From: Thermomonas fusca DSM 15424
GTDB taxonomy: Bacteria; Pseudomonadota; Gammaproteobacteria; Xanthomonadales; Xanthomonadaceae
Direction of reading: 5' to 3'
NCBI RefSeq assembly: GCF_000423885.1
Contig: NZ_AUIV01000022.1
Span: forward strand, 1 to 64,000
Length of the DNA: 64,000 nt
The position numbers and the translations under genes were made by a program. Positions within the stretch are counted from its first letter, which is position 1. The number at the start of each line of letters is the position of its first letter. The notes under the pieces are model-generated. The model was not told the origin of the DNA, ran no database searches, and was given only the letters and a program-made list of their open reading frames with translations. Of the stretch, positions 36,489 to 45,213 are shown one piece after another.

Positions 36489-37547
36489 ATGAAACTCGTC
36501 GACGAAGCTGAAATCACCGTCACTGCCGGCAATGGCGGCAATGGCTGCATCGGCTTCCGCCGCGAGAAGTTCATCCCGCTGGGCGGGCCGGACGGTGGCG
36601 ACGGCGGCGCCGGTGGCGACGTCTGGCTGCAGGCGGACGAGAACCTCAACACGCTGGTGGACTTCCGCCACCAGACCAGGTTCAAGGCCCAGCGCGGCGA
36701 GAACGGCATGGGCAGCCAGCGCTATGGCAAGGCCGGCGAGGACACCGTCATCACCGTGCCGATCGGCACCGTGATCCACAACGTCGATACCGACGAGGTG
36801 ATCGGCGACCTCACCGAGCACGGCCAGCGCCTGCTGGTGGCCAAGGGTGGCCACGGCGGGCTCGGCAACATGCATTTCAAGAGCTCGGTCAACCGCTCGC
36901 CGCGCAAGGCGACGCCGGGCGGCGAGGGCGAGAGCCGGGCGCTGCGGCTGGAGCTGAAGCTGCTGGCGGATGTCGGCCTGCTGGGCTTCCCCAACGCCGG
37001 CAAGTCCACCTTCATCCGCGCGGTGTCGGCGGCCACCCCGAAGGTGGCCGACTATCCGTTCACCACGCTGTATCCCAACCTCGGCGTGGTCAGCGTGGAA
37101 ACCGGCCGCAGCTTCGTGATCGCCGACATCCCCGGCCTGATCGAGGGCGCCGCCGACGGCGCGGGCCTCGGCAGCCTGTTCCTGCGCCACGTCCAGCGCA
37201 CCCGCCTGCTGCTGCACCTGGTCGACATCGCGCCGATGGATTACGAAGGCAGCGCGGTGTCGCCGGTCGAGCAGGTGCGCGCGATCGAGCACGAGCTGCG
37301 CAAGTACGACCCGGCGATGCTGGAGAAGCCGCGCTGGCTGGTGCTGAACAAGGCCGACCTGATGTTCGAGGACGAAGCCCGCGAAGCCGCGGAGAAGATC
37401 GTCGCCGAGCTGGGCTGGACCGGGCCGTGGTACCTGGTCTCGGCGCTGGGTCGCGATGGCACCTGGCCGATCATGCTGGCCGTGCAGACCTTTTTCGACC
37501 GCCTGCGCGAGGCGGAACTCGAGGCCAAGGAACAGGGCGATGCCTGA
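36489..37547 (+). CDS. obgE: GTPase ObgE/CgtA
   Basis: This is a 352-residue GTPase. The Gly-rich Obg fold (residues 1-158: VTAGNGGNGCIGFRREKF) is followed by the G domain with G1 GFPNAGKSTFI, G3 DIPGLIEGAADGAGLG, G4 NKADL and G5 SALG. It takes part in late 50S assembly and stringent control. ATG 36489 fits the conserved MKLVDEAEI start. Confidence 0.97.
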   Translation: MKLVDEAEITVTAGNGGNGCIGFRREKFIPLGGPDGGDGGAGGDVWLQADENLNTLVDFRHQTRFKAQRGENGMGSQRYGKAGEDTVITVPIGTVIHNVDTDEVIGDLTEHGQRLLVAKGGHGGLGNMHFKSSVNRSPRKATPGGEGESRALRLELKLLADVGLLGFPNAGKSTFIRAVSAATPKVADYPFTTLYPNLGVVSVETGRSFVIADIPGLIEGAADGAGLGSLFLRHVQRTRLLLHLVDIAPMDYEGSAVSPVEQVRAIEHELRKYDPAMLEKPRWLVLNKADLMFEDEAREAAEKIVAELGWTGPWYLVSALGRDGTWPIMLAVQTFFDRLREAELEAKEQGDA

Positions 37548-37646
37548 GGCGGGACGCCGGGCGGCCGGGCAGGGCGTCCGGCCTCGTCGCGGGGCAGCCG
37601 TTTGGCGTGCCTGCGCCGGCAGCCACCGGGTCCGCCCGACGCAAAC

Positions 37647-37674
37647 AAAAAGCCCCGCCGAAGCGGGGCTTTTT
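37647..37674. terminator. Bidirectional terminator between obgE and rpsT
   Basis: AGCCCCGC / GCGGGGCT with a CGAA loop is flanked by A and T runs on both sides, so it can serve both converging genes. Confidence 0.88.
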
Positions 37675-37695
37675 GCCGAATCCCGGCGCCGTGGT

Positions 37696-37965
37696 TCAGG
37701 CGGCCTTGAGCGCCTTGATGCGCGCGGTCAGGCGGGCCTTGTGGCGGGCGGCCTTGTTCTTGTGGATCAGGCCGCGGGCGGCGAAACGATCCAGCAGCGG
37801 CTGGGCGGTGGCGAAGGCTTCGGTGGCGCCGGCGGCGTCATTGGCGTCGAGCGCCTTGATCACCTTCTTGACGGCGGTGCGAAGCTGCGAGCGCTGGGCG
37901 ACGTTGCGGGCATTGCGCACGACGGTCTGCTTGGCGCGCTTTTTGGCGGACTTGATGTTGGCCAC
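37696..37965 (-). CDS. rpsT: 30S ribosomal protein S20
   Basis: This 89-residue basic protein (ANIKSAKKRAKQTVVRNAR... ending ARIKALKAA) is S20. The start is GTG 37965, like the UUG start in E. coli rpsT, where a weak start codon is used for autoregulation. AGGA lies about ten bases upstream. It is divergent from murJ, the arrangement common in gammaproteobacteria. Confidence 0.97.
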   Translation of the reverse strand: MANIKSAKKRAKQTVVRNARNVAQRSQLRTAVKKVIKALDANDAAGATEAFATAQPLLDRFAARGLIHKNKAARHKARLTARIKALKAA

Positions 37966-38056
37966 GAGTGAGAATCCTGGAAAGTCTGAGGGTGGGGCTG
38001 TAAAAACCGCCCGCTGGCAGGCTTGCCCACGGACGAAGGAATACGGAAGACTGGAA

Positions 38057-38085
38057 ATTATGGAGGATTCAATGGCTTGGGTCAA
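38057..38085 (-). promoter_or_regulatory. Sigma-70 promoter for rpsT
   Basis: On the minus strand TTGACC (38080-38085) and CATAAT (38057-38062) are 17 bases apart. Start is expected near 38050, giving an 85-base leader. Confidence 0.75.
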
Positions 38086-38124
38086 TATGTCGGATTTTCG
38101 GGGACAGCCGGGGACGGCGAAAGC

Positions 38125-39687
38125 ATGAGCGGGCTGTTGCGTTCCAGCGCGGTATTCAGCGCGATGACCCTGCTGTCGCGGATCGCCGGCTTCTTGCGCG
38201 ATGCCCTGCAGTCGCGCCTGTTCGGCACCTCGGTGGCGATGGATGCCTTCGTCATCGCCTACCGGATCCCCAACTACCTGCGGCGGATCTTCGCCGAAGG
38301 TTCGATGCAGATGGCGTTCGTGCCGGTGCTCAACGAGCTGCGCGAGCGCGGCGACAAGGCCGCGCTGAAGGACTTCATCGACCACATGGCTGGCGCGCTG
38401 TTCGCGCTGGTGTTCGTGGTCGCCGGCATCGGCATGCTGGCGGCGCCGCTGCTGGCCGAGCTGTTCGCCCCCGGCGCGGTGGGCACGCCCGGTGGCGAGG
38501 AGAAGCTGGCGCTGATCGCGCAGATGCTGCAGATCACCTTCCCCTACCTGGTCGCCATTTCGATGATGGCGCTGGTGGCCTCGGTGCTCAACAGCTTCGG
38601 CAAATTCGCCCTGCCGGCGGCCACGCCTGTGCTGCACAACCTGACCATGATCGCGGCCATGCTGTGGCTGGCGCCGCGGTTCGCCGAGCCGGTCAAGGCG
38701 CTGGCCTGGGGCGTGCTGGCGGCGGGGGCGCTGCAACTGCTGGTGCTGTGGCCTGCGTTGGGCAAGCTGGGACTGCGGCCGCGGCTCAAGCCCGGGTTCT
38801 CGCACCCGGATGTGCGGCGGGTGGCCAAACTGATGTTGCCGACCTTGTTTTCGTCGTCGGTGGCCCAGCTCAACCTGCTGGTGGGCACGGTGTTCGCCTC
38901 GCTGCTGGCCACCGGTAGCCAGACCTGGCTGTACCTGTCCGACCGCCTGGTCGAACTGCCGCTGGGACTGTTCGGGGTAGCCATCGGTACCGTGATCCTG
39001 CCGCACCTGTCGCGCCGGCATGCCGCCACCGATGCCGACGGCTACGGCGCCGCGCTGGACTGGGGGCTGCGGCTGGCCCTGCTGGCCGGGGTGCCGGCGG
39101 CGCTGGGCCTGCTGCTGCTGGCCGAGCCGCTGACCGCGGTGGTCTACCAGGGCGGCAAGTTCACCGCCTTCGACACCCGCATGGCGGCGATCAGCCTGAG
39201 CGCGATGAGCCTGGGCATTCCCGCGTTCATGCTCAGCAAGGTGCTGTCACCGGCGTTCTACGCGCGTCAGGACAGCAAGACCCCGATGCGGGCGGCGATC
39301 TGGACGGTGGTCTGCAACGTGCTGCTGACTATCGTGCTGACTCTGCCACTGTGGCTGCACGATGTTCCGGGCGCGCACGGCGGTATCGCGTTGGCCACCG
39401 GCCTGTCCGGGATCATCAATGCGTGGTTGCTGTGGCGCTATCTCAAGCGCGCCGGGCTGATGCGGCCGCAGCCGGGCTGGGCGCGTTTCTGGATGCAGCT
39501 GGGCTTGGCCTGCGCGGTGATGAGTGCGGTGGTGCTGGGACTGCGCTGGCAGATCGGTGACTGGACTGCGATAGACAGCCTGCTGCACCGCGCGCTGCTG
39601 CTGCTGGCGGTGATCGCGGCCGGCGGGGTCAGCTATCTGCTGGTGCTGCTGGCGCTGGGCCTGCGTCCGCGCGACCTGCGCCACTGA
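38125..39687 (+). CDS. murJ: Lipid II flippase MurJ
   Basis: This 520-residue MOP-superfamily protein has 14 predicted membrane segments, with the conserved N-terminal MTLLSRIAGFLRDALQSRLFG and the Arg-rich central cavity region. It flips lipid II across the inner membrane for peptidoglycan synthesis. ATG 38125 begins MSGLLRSSAVFS; the frame is open upstream to 38023 but that part has no membrane character. It is followed closely by ribF. Confidence 0.95.
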   Translation: MSGLLRSSAVFSAMTLLSRIAGFLRDALQSRLFGTSVAMDAFVIAYRIPNYLRRIFAEGSMQMAFVPVLNELRERGDKAALKDFIDHMAGALFALVFVVAGIGMLAAPLLAELFAPGAVGTPGGEEKLALIAQMLQITFPYLVAISMMALVASVLNSFGKFALPAATPVLHNLTMIAAMLWLAPRFAEPVKALAWGVLAAGALQLLVLWPALGKLGLRPRLKPGFSHPDVRRVAKLMLPTLFSSSVAQLNLLVGTVFASLLATGSQTWLYLSDRLVELPLGLFGVAIGTVILPHLSRRHAATDADGYGAALDWGLRLALLAGVPAALGLLLLAEPLTAVVYQGGKFTAFDTRMAAISLSAMSLGIPAFMLSKVLSPAFYARQDSKTPMRAAIWTVVCNVLLTIVLTLPLWLHDVPGAHGGIALATGLSGIINAWLLWRYLKRAGLMRPQPGWARFWMQLGLACAVMSAVVLGLRWQIGDWTAIDSLLHRALLLLAVIAAGGVSYLLVLLALGLRPRDLRH

Positions 39688-39722
39688 CCGTTGCTGCGGC
39701 GCGGCTATACTGGCGGATCATC

Positions 39723-40697
39723 ATGACCTTCCTGTTCCGCGATGCCGCTGGCGGGGCGCTATGCCCCCACGGAAGCGTGGTCTGCATCGGTGCGTTTGAT
39801 GGCCTGCATCAGGGCCATCGCGCACTGGTCGGCCACGCGGTGGCGCGCGCGCGCGCGCTGGGCGTGCCGGCGGTGGCGCTGTCGTTCGAGCCGCTGCCGC
39901 GCGAACTGTTCGCCAGGGGTGCGCCGCCGCCGCGGCTGATGCTGCCGCGGGCCAAGCTGGAAGGGTTGTGCGCGCTGGGCTGCGATGGCGTCGGCCTGCT
40001 GCGCTTCAACGCCACGCTGGCGGCGATGTCCGCGGAGGACTTCGTGCGCCAGGTGCTGGTGGCGCGACTTGGGGTGCGTGAAGTCTGGGTCGGCCCCGGT
40101 TTCCATTTCGGCCGCGGCCGCGCCGGCGACATCGCGCTGCTGCGCGCGTTGGGCGAGGCGTGCGGCTTCACTGCGCACGAGATCGCGCCGGTGCATGTCG
40201 ACGGCGAGCGCGTCTCCAGCACCGCCATCCGCGCCGCACTGGCCAGCGGCGACTTCGCCCACGCCGCGCGCCTGCTCGGCCGGCCCTATGCAATTGGCGG
40301 ACGGGTGGTACGCGGCCAGCAGCTGGGGCGCACCCTTGGCTATCCCACCGCCAACCTGCGCTACGGCGGCAAGACGCCGGCACTGCGCGGGATCTTTGCC
40401 ACCTGGGTGCACGGGATCGGCGGGCGACCGTGGCCATCGGTGTCGAGCTTCGGCACCCGTCCTACGGTGGACGGGCAGGAGCCGCTGCTGGAAGCGCATC
40501 TGTTCGACTTCGAGGGCGACCTGTACGGGCGCCGGATCGAGGTCGAATTCGTCGCCCACCTGCGCGACGAAGAAAGATTCCCCGACCTGCCTTCGCTGGT
40601 GGCGCAGATGCACCACGACGACCAGCAGGCACGCACGATCCTCGTGGGAGCGCCTGCGGGCGCGACTGCTTTCCCCATTGCATCCTGTCGCGCCTGA
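39723..40697 (+). CDS. ribF: Bifunctional riboflavin kinase/FAD synthetase
   Basis: This is a 324-residue RibF. The N-terminal FMN adenylyltransferase has GAFDGLHQGHRALV and the late SSTAIRAALASGDF motif. The C-terminal riboflavin kinase has GRTLGYPTANL and the catalytic region LLEAHLFDFEGDLYGRRIEVEF. The family normally ends near HHDDQQAR (about residue 304); the last 17 or so residues (LVGAPAGATAFPIASCRA) are encoded by a REP pair. A TATACT hexamer at 39706-39711 could be its -10. Confidence 0.95.
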   Translation: MTFLFRDAAGGALCPHGSVVCIGAFDGLHQGHRALVGHAVARARALGVPAVALSFEPLPRELFARGAPPPRLMLPRAKLEGLCALGCDGVGLLRFNATLAAMSAEDFVRQVLVARLGVREVWVGPGFHFGRGRAGDIALLRALGEACGFTAHEIAPVHVDGERVSSTAIRAALASGDFAHAARLLGRPYAIGGRVVRGQQLGRTLGYPTANLRYGGKTPALRGIFATWVHGIGGRPWPSVSSFGTRPTVDGQEPLLEAHLFDFEGDLYGRRIEVEFVAHLRDEERFPDLPSLVAQMHHDDQQARTILVGAPAGATAFPIASCRA

Positions 40698-40709
40698 AGG
40701 CGCTCCTAC
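40644..40709. repeat. REPIN: two REP units in inverted orientation
   Basis: GTGGGAGCGCCTGCGGGCGC (40644-40663, continuing GAC) and, inverted at 40687-40709, a unit reading GTAGGAGCGCCTTCAGGCGC on the minus strand are separated by 20 bases. The family resembles the GTAGGAGCGCC...GGCGCGAC repeats I recall from xanthomonads and pseudomonads. It contains the ribF stop codon and ends 17 bases before ileS. No RAYT transposase gene is in the window. Confidence 0.85.
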
Positions 40710-40726
40710 AGTTCGAGAAGCCGTCC

Positions 40727-43588
40727 GTGACCGACAAGACCGACAAGCAAGAAAACCCCTACAAGGCCACCATCCTGCTGCCGGAGACCGCGTTCCCGAT
40801 GCGCGGCGACCTGCCCAAGCGCGAACCGGAGATGCTGGCGCGCTGGGAATCCGAAGGCCTGTACGCGCAGATCCGCGAGGCGGCCAAGGGCCGTCCGCAG
40901 TTCGTGCTGCACGACGGCCCGCCGTATGCCAACGGCGCGATCCACCTGGGCCATGCGGTCAACAAGATCCTCAAGGACATCATCGTCAAGTCGAAGACGC
41001 TGGCCGGCTTCGACGCGCCCTACATCCCCGGTTGGGACTGCCACGGGCTGCCGATCGAGATCGCCATCGAGAAGAAGTTCGGCAAGGTCGGCGTGAAGCT
41101 CGACGCCGCCGCGTTCCGCCAGAAGTGCCGCGAATACGCGACCGAGCAGATCGAGGTGCAGCGCCGCGACTTCAAGCGCCTGGGCGTGCTGGGCGACTGG
41201 GAACGGCCGTATCGCACGCTGGATTTCAAGTTCGAGGCCGATGAAATCCGCGCGCTGGCCAAGGTGGTGGACAACGGCCACCTGCTGCGCGGGGTGAAGC
41301 CGGTGTACTGGTGCTTCGACTGCGGCAGCGCGTTGGCCGAGGCGGAGATCGAATACCAGGACAAGACCTCGCCGGCGGTGGACGTGGCCTATGCCGCGCG
41401 CAACCCGCAGCAGGTCAGCCGCGCCTTCAGCAGCGAGTTGCCGGAAGGCGTGGAGGTGGCCATCCCGATCTGGACCACTACCCCGTGGACGCTGCCGGCC
41501 TCGCTGGCGATCTCGCTGGGGCCGGAGCTGGACTACGTGCTGGTGGAAGGCCCGGCCAAGGGCGACGGCACGCGCCGTTGGCTGGTGCTGGCCGAAGCGC
41601 TGGCGGAAAAAGCCTTGCAGCGCTATGGCGTGGAGGCGGTGAGCATCCTCGGTCGCGCCCAGGGCGAGAAGCTCGAGGGCCTGCTGTTCGCGCATCCGTT
41701 CTACGCCGGGCGCGATATCCCGGTGCTGCTGGGCGACCACGTCAGCGCCGAAGACGGCACCGGCGCCGTGCACACCGCGCCGGGCCATGGCCAGGAGGAC
41801 TTCGTGGTCGGCCAGAAATACGGCCTGGTCGAGAAGTACACCGCGGCGCAGCTCAACCCGGTGGACGGCCGCGGCGTGTACCTGCCATCGACGCCGCCGG
41901 CCGGCGATGTCGACCTGACCCAGCTGCACGTGTGGAAGGCCAACGACGCCCTCGTCGACGTGCTGCGCGGCAATGGCGCGCTGCTGGCGTTCGCGCCGCT
42001 CAAGCACAGCTATCCGCACTGCTGGCGGCACAAGACCCCGATCGCGTTCCGCGCCACCCCGCAGTGGTTCATCTCGATGGAGCAGGCCCACCTGCGCCGC
42101 GACGCGCTGGCGGCCATCGAAACGGTGAAGTGGTATCCCGAATGGGGCCAGGCGCGCATCGCCGGCATGGTCGAGGGCCGCCCGGACTGGACGATTTCGC
42201 GCCAGCGCACCTGGGGCGTGCCGATCGCGCTGTTCGTGCATCGCGAGACCGGCGACATCCATCCGCGCAGCGTCGAGCTGATGCGGCAGGTGGCCGAGCG
42301 GGTGGAAGAAGCCGGCGTCGACGCCTGGTATTCGCTGGACGCCGCGGAGCTGCTGGGCAGCGATGCGAAGGACTACGACAGGATCACCGACATCCTCGAC
42401 GTCTGGTTCGATTCCGGCGTCACCCACGAGGGCGTGCTGCTGGAGCGCGGCCTGGGCAAGCCGGCCGATCTGTACCTCGAGGGCTCCGACCAGCATCGCG
42501 GCTGGTTCCAGAGCTCGCTGCTGACCGGCGTTGCCATCGACAACGCTGCGCCGTACAGGCAGTGCCTGACCCACGGCTTCACCGTGGACGAGCACGGCCG
42601 CAAGATGTCGAAGTCGCTGGGCAACGGCATCGAGCCGCAGGAAATCATGAAGACGCTGGGCGCGGACATCCTGCGCCTGTGGATCGCCAGCGCCGACTAC
42701 AGCAACGAGATGTCGCTGTCGAAGGAGATCCTCAAGCGCAACGCCGACGCCTATCGCCGCATCCGCAATACCGCGCGCTTCCTGCTGGGCAACCTGCACG
42801 GCTTCGACCCGGCGCGCGACCTGCTGGCGCCGGACGACATGGTGGCGCTGGACCGCTGGATCGTGCACCGGGCCTGGCAGGTGCAGGAGGAGATCGCCGC
42901 GGCCTATGCGAACTACGATTTCGCCGCGGTGGTGCAGGCGCTGATGAATTTCTGCAGCGTCGACCTGGGTTCGCTGTACCTGGACGTCACCAAGGATCGC
43001 CTGTACACCATGCGCAAGGACTCGCGCGGCCGGCGCAGCGCGCAGTCGGCGATGTACCGCATCGCCGAGGGCTTCGTGCGCTGGATCGCGCCGGTGCTCA
43101 GCTTCACCGCCGACGAAATGTGGGCGTACCTGCCCGGCGGGCATCCCGGCAACGTGCTGTTCACCACCTGGTACGACGGCCTGGCGCCGTTGCCGGACGA
43201 TGCCGCGCTGTCCGCCAAGGACTTCGAGGGCTTGCTGGAGCTGCGCGAGCAGGTGACCCGCGCGCTGGAGCCGATGCGCGCCGCCGGGCAGATCGGCGCC
43301 GCGCTGGAAGCCGAGATCGAACTGCGCTGCAGCGTGGCCGACCAGAACTGGCTGTCGCCGCTGGCCGACGAGCTGCGCTTCCTGCTGATCAGCGGCGACG
43401 TGAAGGTGGTGCCGGACACGGAGGCGAAGGGCGTGATCGGCGTGTTCGCCCAGCCCACCACCAAGCCCAAGTGCGTGCGCTGCTGGCACCACCGCGAGGA
43501 CGTCGGCGCGCACGCCGCGCATCCGCTTCTGTGCGGGCGCTGCGTGGCGAACGTGGACGGCCCGGGCGAAGAGAGGAAGTGGTTCTGA
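40727..43588 (+). CDS. ileS: Isoleucyl-tRNA synthetase
   Basis: This is a 953-residue class I synthetase. The HIGH-type motif is PPYANGAIHLGHAVNK and KMSKS is GRKMSKSLGNG. A large CP1 editing domain is present (TTTPWTLPASLAI, DGTGAVHTAPGHGQEDF). The C-terminal zinc finger has CVRCWHHRE and LLCGRCV. The start is GTG 40727 with only a weak GAGAAG upstream. The stop overlaps lspA as TGATG. Confidence 0.97.
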   Translation: MTDKTDKQENPYKATILLPETAFPMRGDLPKREPEMLARWESEGLYAQIREAAKGRPQFVLHDGPPYANGAIHLGHAVNKILKDIIVKSKTLAGFDAPYIPGWDCHGLPIEIAIEKKFGKVGVKLDAAAFRQKCREYATEQIEVQRRDFKRLGVLGDWERPYRTLDFKFEADEIRALAKVVDNGHLLRGVKPVYWCFDCGSALAEAEIEYQDKTSPAVDVAYAARNPQQVSRAFSSELPEGVEVAIPIWTTTPWTLPASLAISLGPELDYVLVEGPAKGDGTRRWLVLAEALAEKALQRYGVEAVSILGRAQGEKLEGLLFAHPFYAGRDIPVLLGDHVSAEDGTGAVHTAPGHGQEDFVVGQKYGLVEKYTAAQLNPVDGRGVYLPSTPPAGDVDLTQLHVWKANDALVDVLRGNGALLAFAPLKHSYPHCWRHKTPIAFRATPQWFISMEQAHLRRDALAAIETVKWYPEWGQARIAGMVEGRPDWTISRQRTWGVPIALFVHRETGDIHPRSVELMRQVAERVEEAGVDAWYSLDAAELLGSDAKDYDRITDILDVWFDSGVTHEGVLLERGLGKPADLYLEGSDQHRGWFQSSLLTGVAIDNAAPYRQCLTHGFTVDEHGRKMSKSLGNGIEPQEIMKTLGADILRLWIASADYSNEMSLSKEILKRNADAYRRIRNTARFLLGNLHGFDPARDLLAPDDMVALDRWIVHRAWQVQEEIAAAYANYDFAAVVQALMNFCSVDLGSLYLDVTKDRLYTMRKDSRGRRSAQSAMYRIAEGFVRWIAPVLSFTADEMWAYLPGGHPGNVLFTTWYDGLAPLPDDAALSAKDFEGLLELREQVTRALEPMRAAGQIGAALEAEIELRCSVADQNWLSPLADELRFLLISGDVKVVPDTEAKGVIGVFAQPTTKPKCVRCWHHREDVGAHAAHPLLCGRCVANVDGPGEERKWF

Positions 43589-44085
43589 TGGCGTCGGTCA
43601 AGCCCAACGCGCTTCCATGGCTGGCCGTTTCGGTCATCGTCCTCGTCCTCGACCAGTGGTCCAAGGCCTGGGTGCTGGCGTCGCTGCCGGAATACACCGC
43701 GGTGCCGGTGATCGACGGCTTCTGGAACTGGTATCGCACCTACAACACCGGCGCGGCATTCAGCTTCCTTGCCGACGCCGGCGGCTGGCAGAAGTACTTC
43801 TTCATGGTGCTGGCGTTCGCCATCAGCGGGCTGATGGCGTGGATGCTGGCGAAGACGCAGCGCGGCGACTGGAAGCAGGCGCTGCCGCTGTCGCTGGTGA
43901 TCGGCGGCGCGATCGGCAACGTGATCGACCGCTTCCTGCATGGCCACGTGGTCGACTTCATCCAGTGGCATGTGGGCCAGCACTACTGGCCGGCGTTCAA
44001 CATCGCCGACTGCGCGGTGGTGGGCGGGGCGATCGGCGTCGCGCTGTTCGGCCTGCTGGGCGGCAAGCCAAAGGCCGCAGGGTAG
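43588..44085 (+). CDS. lspA: Lipoprotein signal peptidase
   Basis: This is a 165-residue aspartyl membrane protease with four membrane segments. The catalytic Asp residues are in NVIDRFLHGHVVDF and FNIADCAVVGG. It cleaves the signal peptide of prolipoproteins such as PstS1 and the efflux lipoprotein in this window. ATG 43588 overlaps the ileS stop. Confidence 0.96.
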   Translation: MASVKPNALPWLAVSVIVLVLDQWSKAWVLASLPEYTAVPVIDGFWNWYRTYNTGAAFSFLADAGGWQKYFFMVLAFAISGLMAWMLAKTQRGDWKQALPLSLVIGGAIGNVIDRFLHGHVVDFIQWHVGQHYWPAFNIADCAVVGGAIGVALFGLLGGKPKAAG

Positions 44086-44094
44086 AATCGGCGC

Positions 44095-45045
44095 ATGGAT
44101 GTCCTGCTTGCCAACCCGCGCGGCTTCTGCGCCGGCGTCGACCGCGCCATCGAGATCGTCAAGCGCACGCTGGAAGTGTTCGGCGCGCCGATCTACGTGC
44201 GCCATGAAGTGGTCCACAACAAGTTCGTGGTCGATGACCTGAAGGCGCGCGGCGCTATCTTCGTCGAGGAGCTGGACGAGGTGCCGGATGGCGCCACCGT
44301 CATCTTCAGCGCCCATGGCGTGTCGCAGGCGGTGCGCACGGAGGCCGAGCGGCGCGGGCTGAAGGTGTTCGACGCCACCTGCCCGCTGGTGACCAAGGTG
44401 CATCTGGAAGTCAGCCGCACCAGCCGGCGCGGCCGCGACATGGTCCTGATCGGCCATGCCGGGCATCCCGAGGTCGAAGGCACGATGGGCCAGTGGCGCG
44501 AAGACGGTGAGGCGGGCCAGATCCACCTGGTCGAGGACATCGACGATGTGGCCGCGCTGGAGCTCAGGCAGCCCGACAACTGCGCCTACACCACCCAGAC
44601 CACCCTGAGCGTGGACGACACCCGCGACATCATCGCCGCGCTCCGGGCCCGCCTCCCGAACATCCAGGGACCGAAGCACGACGACATCTGCTACGCCACC
44701 CAGAACCGCCAGGACGCGGTGCGCGACCTGGTGCGCGGCGGCTGCGACGCGGTGCTGGTGGTCGGCTCGCCCAACAGCTCCAATTCCAACCGCCTGCGCG
44801 AGCTGGCCCAGCGCGAAGGTGCGGCGTCGTGGCTGATCGACAATGCCGACCAGATCGACCCGGCCTGGGTCAGCGGCCACAAGCGCATCGGCGTGACCGC
44901 TGGCGCCTCCGCCCCGGAAGTGCTGGTGCAGGGCGTGCTGGCGCGCCTGCATGCGCTGGGCGCCGGCGACGTGCGCGAGCTGCGCGGCGAACCGGAAAGC
45001 ATGGTGTTCGCGCTGCCCAAGGAACTGCGCCAGCTGGCGCCGTGA
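44095..45045 (+). CDS. ispH: 4-hydroxy-3-methylbut-2-enyl diphosphate reductase
   Basis: This 316-residue IspH/LytB catalyses the last step of the MEP isoprenoid pathway. The three cluster-binding cysteines are in NPRGFCAGVDRAI, DATCPLVTKVH and GSPNSSNSNRL-flanking VRGGCDAVLVV. The catalytic Glu region is YTTQTTLSVDDT. It follows lspA by nine bases. Confidence 0.97.
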   Translation: MDVLLANPRGFCAGVDRAIEIVKRTLEVFGAPIYVRHEVVHNKFVVDDLKARGAIFVEELDEVPDGATVIFSAHGVSQAVRTEAERRGLKVFDATCPLVTKVHLEVSRTSRRGRDMVLIGHAGHPEVEGTMGQWREDGEAGQIHLVEDIDDVAALELRQPDNCAYTTQTTLSVDDTRDIIAALRARLPNIQGPKHDDICYATQNRQDAVRDLVRGGCDAVLVVGSPNSSNSNRLRELAQREGAASWLIDNADQIDPAWVSGHKRIGVTAGASAPEVLVQGVLARLHALGAGDVRELRGEPESMVFALPKELRQLAP

Positions 45046-45057
45046 CCCGGCAGCCGC

Positions 45058-45063
45058 TACAAT
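45058..45063 (+). promoter_or_regulatory. -10 element for tRNA-Thr
   Basis: TACAAT lies 10 bases before the mature tRNA 5' end. The expected -35 position (around 45035-45040) has no good match. Confidence 0.5.
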
Positions 45064-45073
45064 CGCCGGCCAC

Positions 45074-45149
45074 GCCGGAGTAGCTCAGTTGGTAGAGCAC
45101 GTCATTCGTAATGATGGGGTCGTAGGTTCGATTCCTATCTCCGGCACCA
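45074..45149 (+). tRNA. tRNA-Thr(CGT)
   Basis: This 76-nt cloverleaf has an encoded CCA. The acceptor pairs GCCGGAG with CTCCGGC. The anticodon stem CGTCA/TGATG encloses TTCGTAA, giving anticodon CGT. The D-arm is AGCTCAGTTGGTAGAGC and the T-arm contains GGTTCGATTCC. Confidence 0.97.
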
Positions 45150-45154
45150 GCAGC

Positions 45155-45190
45155 AACAAAAAAGCCGCCCTTCGGGGCGGCTTTTTTGTT
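45155..45190. terminator. Terminator after tRNA-Thr, probably bidirectional
   Basis: GCCGCCC / GGGCGGC with a TTCG loop is flanked by AAAAAA and TTTTTT. It also lies just past the end of the minus-strand gene at 45214. Confidence 0.9.
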
Positions 45191-45213
45191 CGTGGGCTTC
45201 CGGAACGTCGCGG

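Noticed and set aside
40706..43522. 938-codon minus-strand frame opposite ileS
   Set aside because: Antisense shadow of ileS with no start signal or domain.
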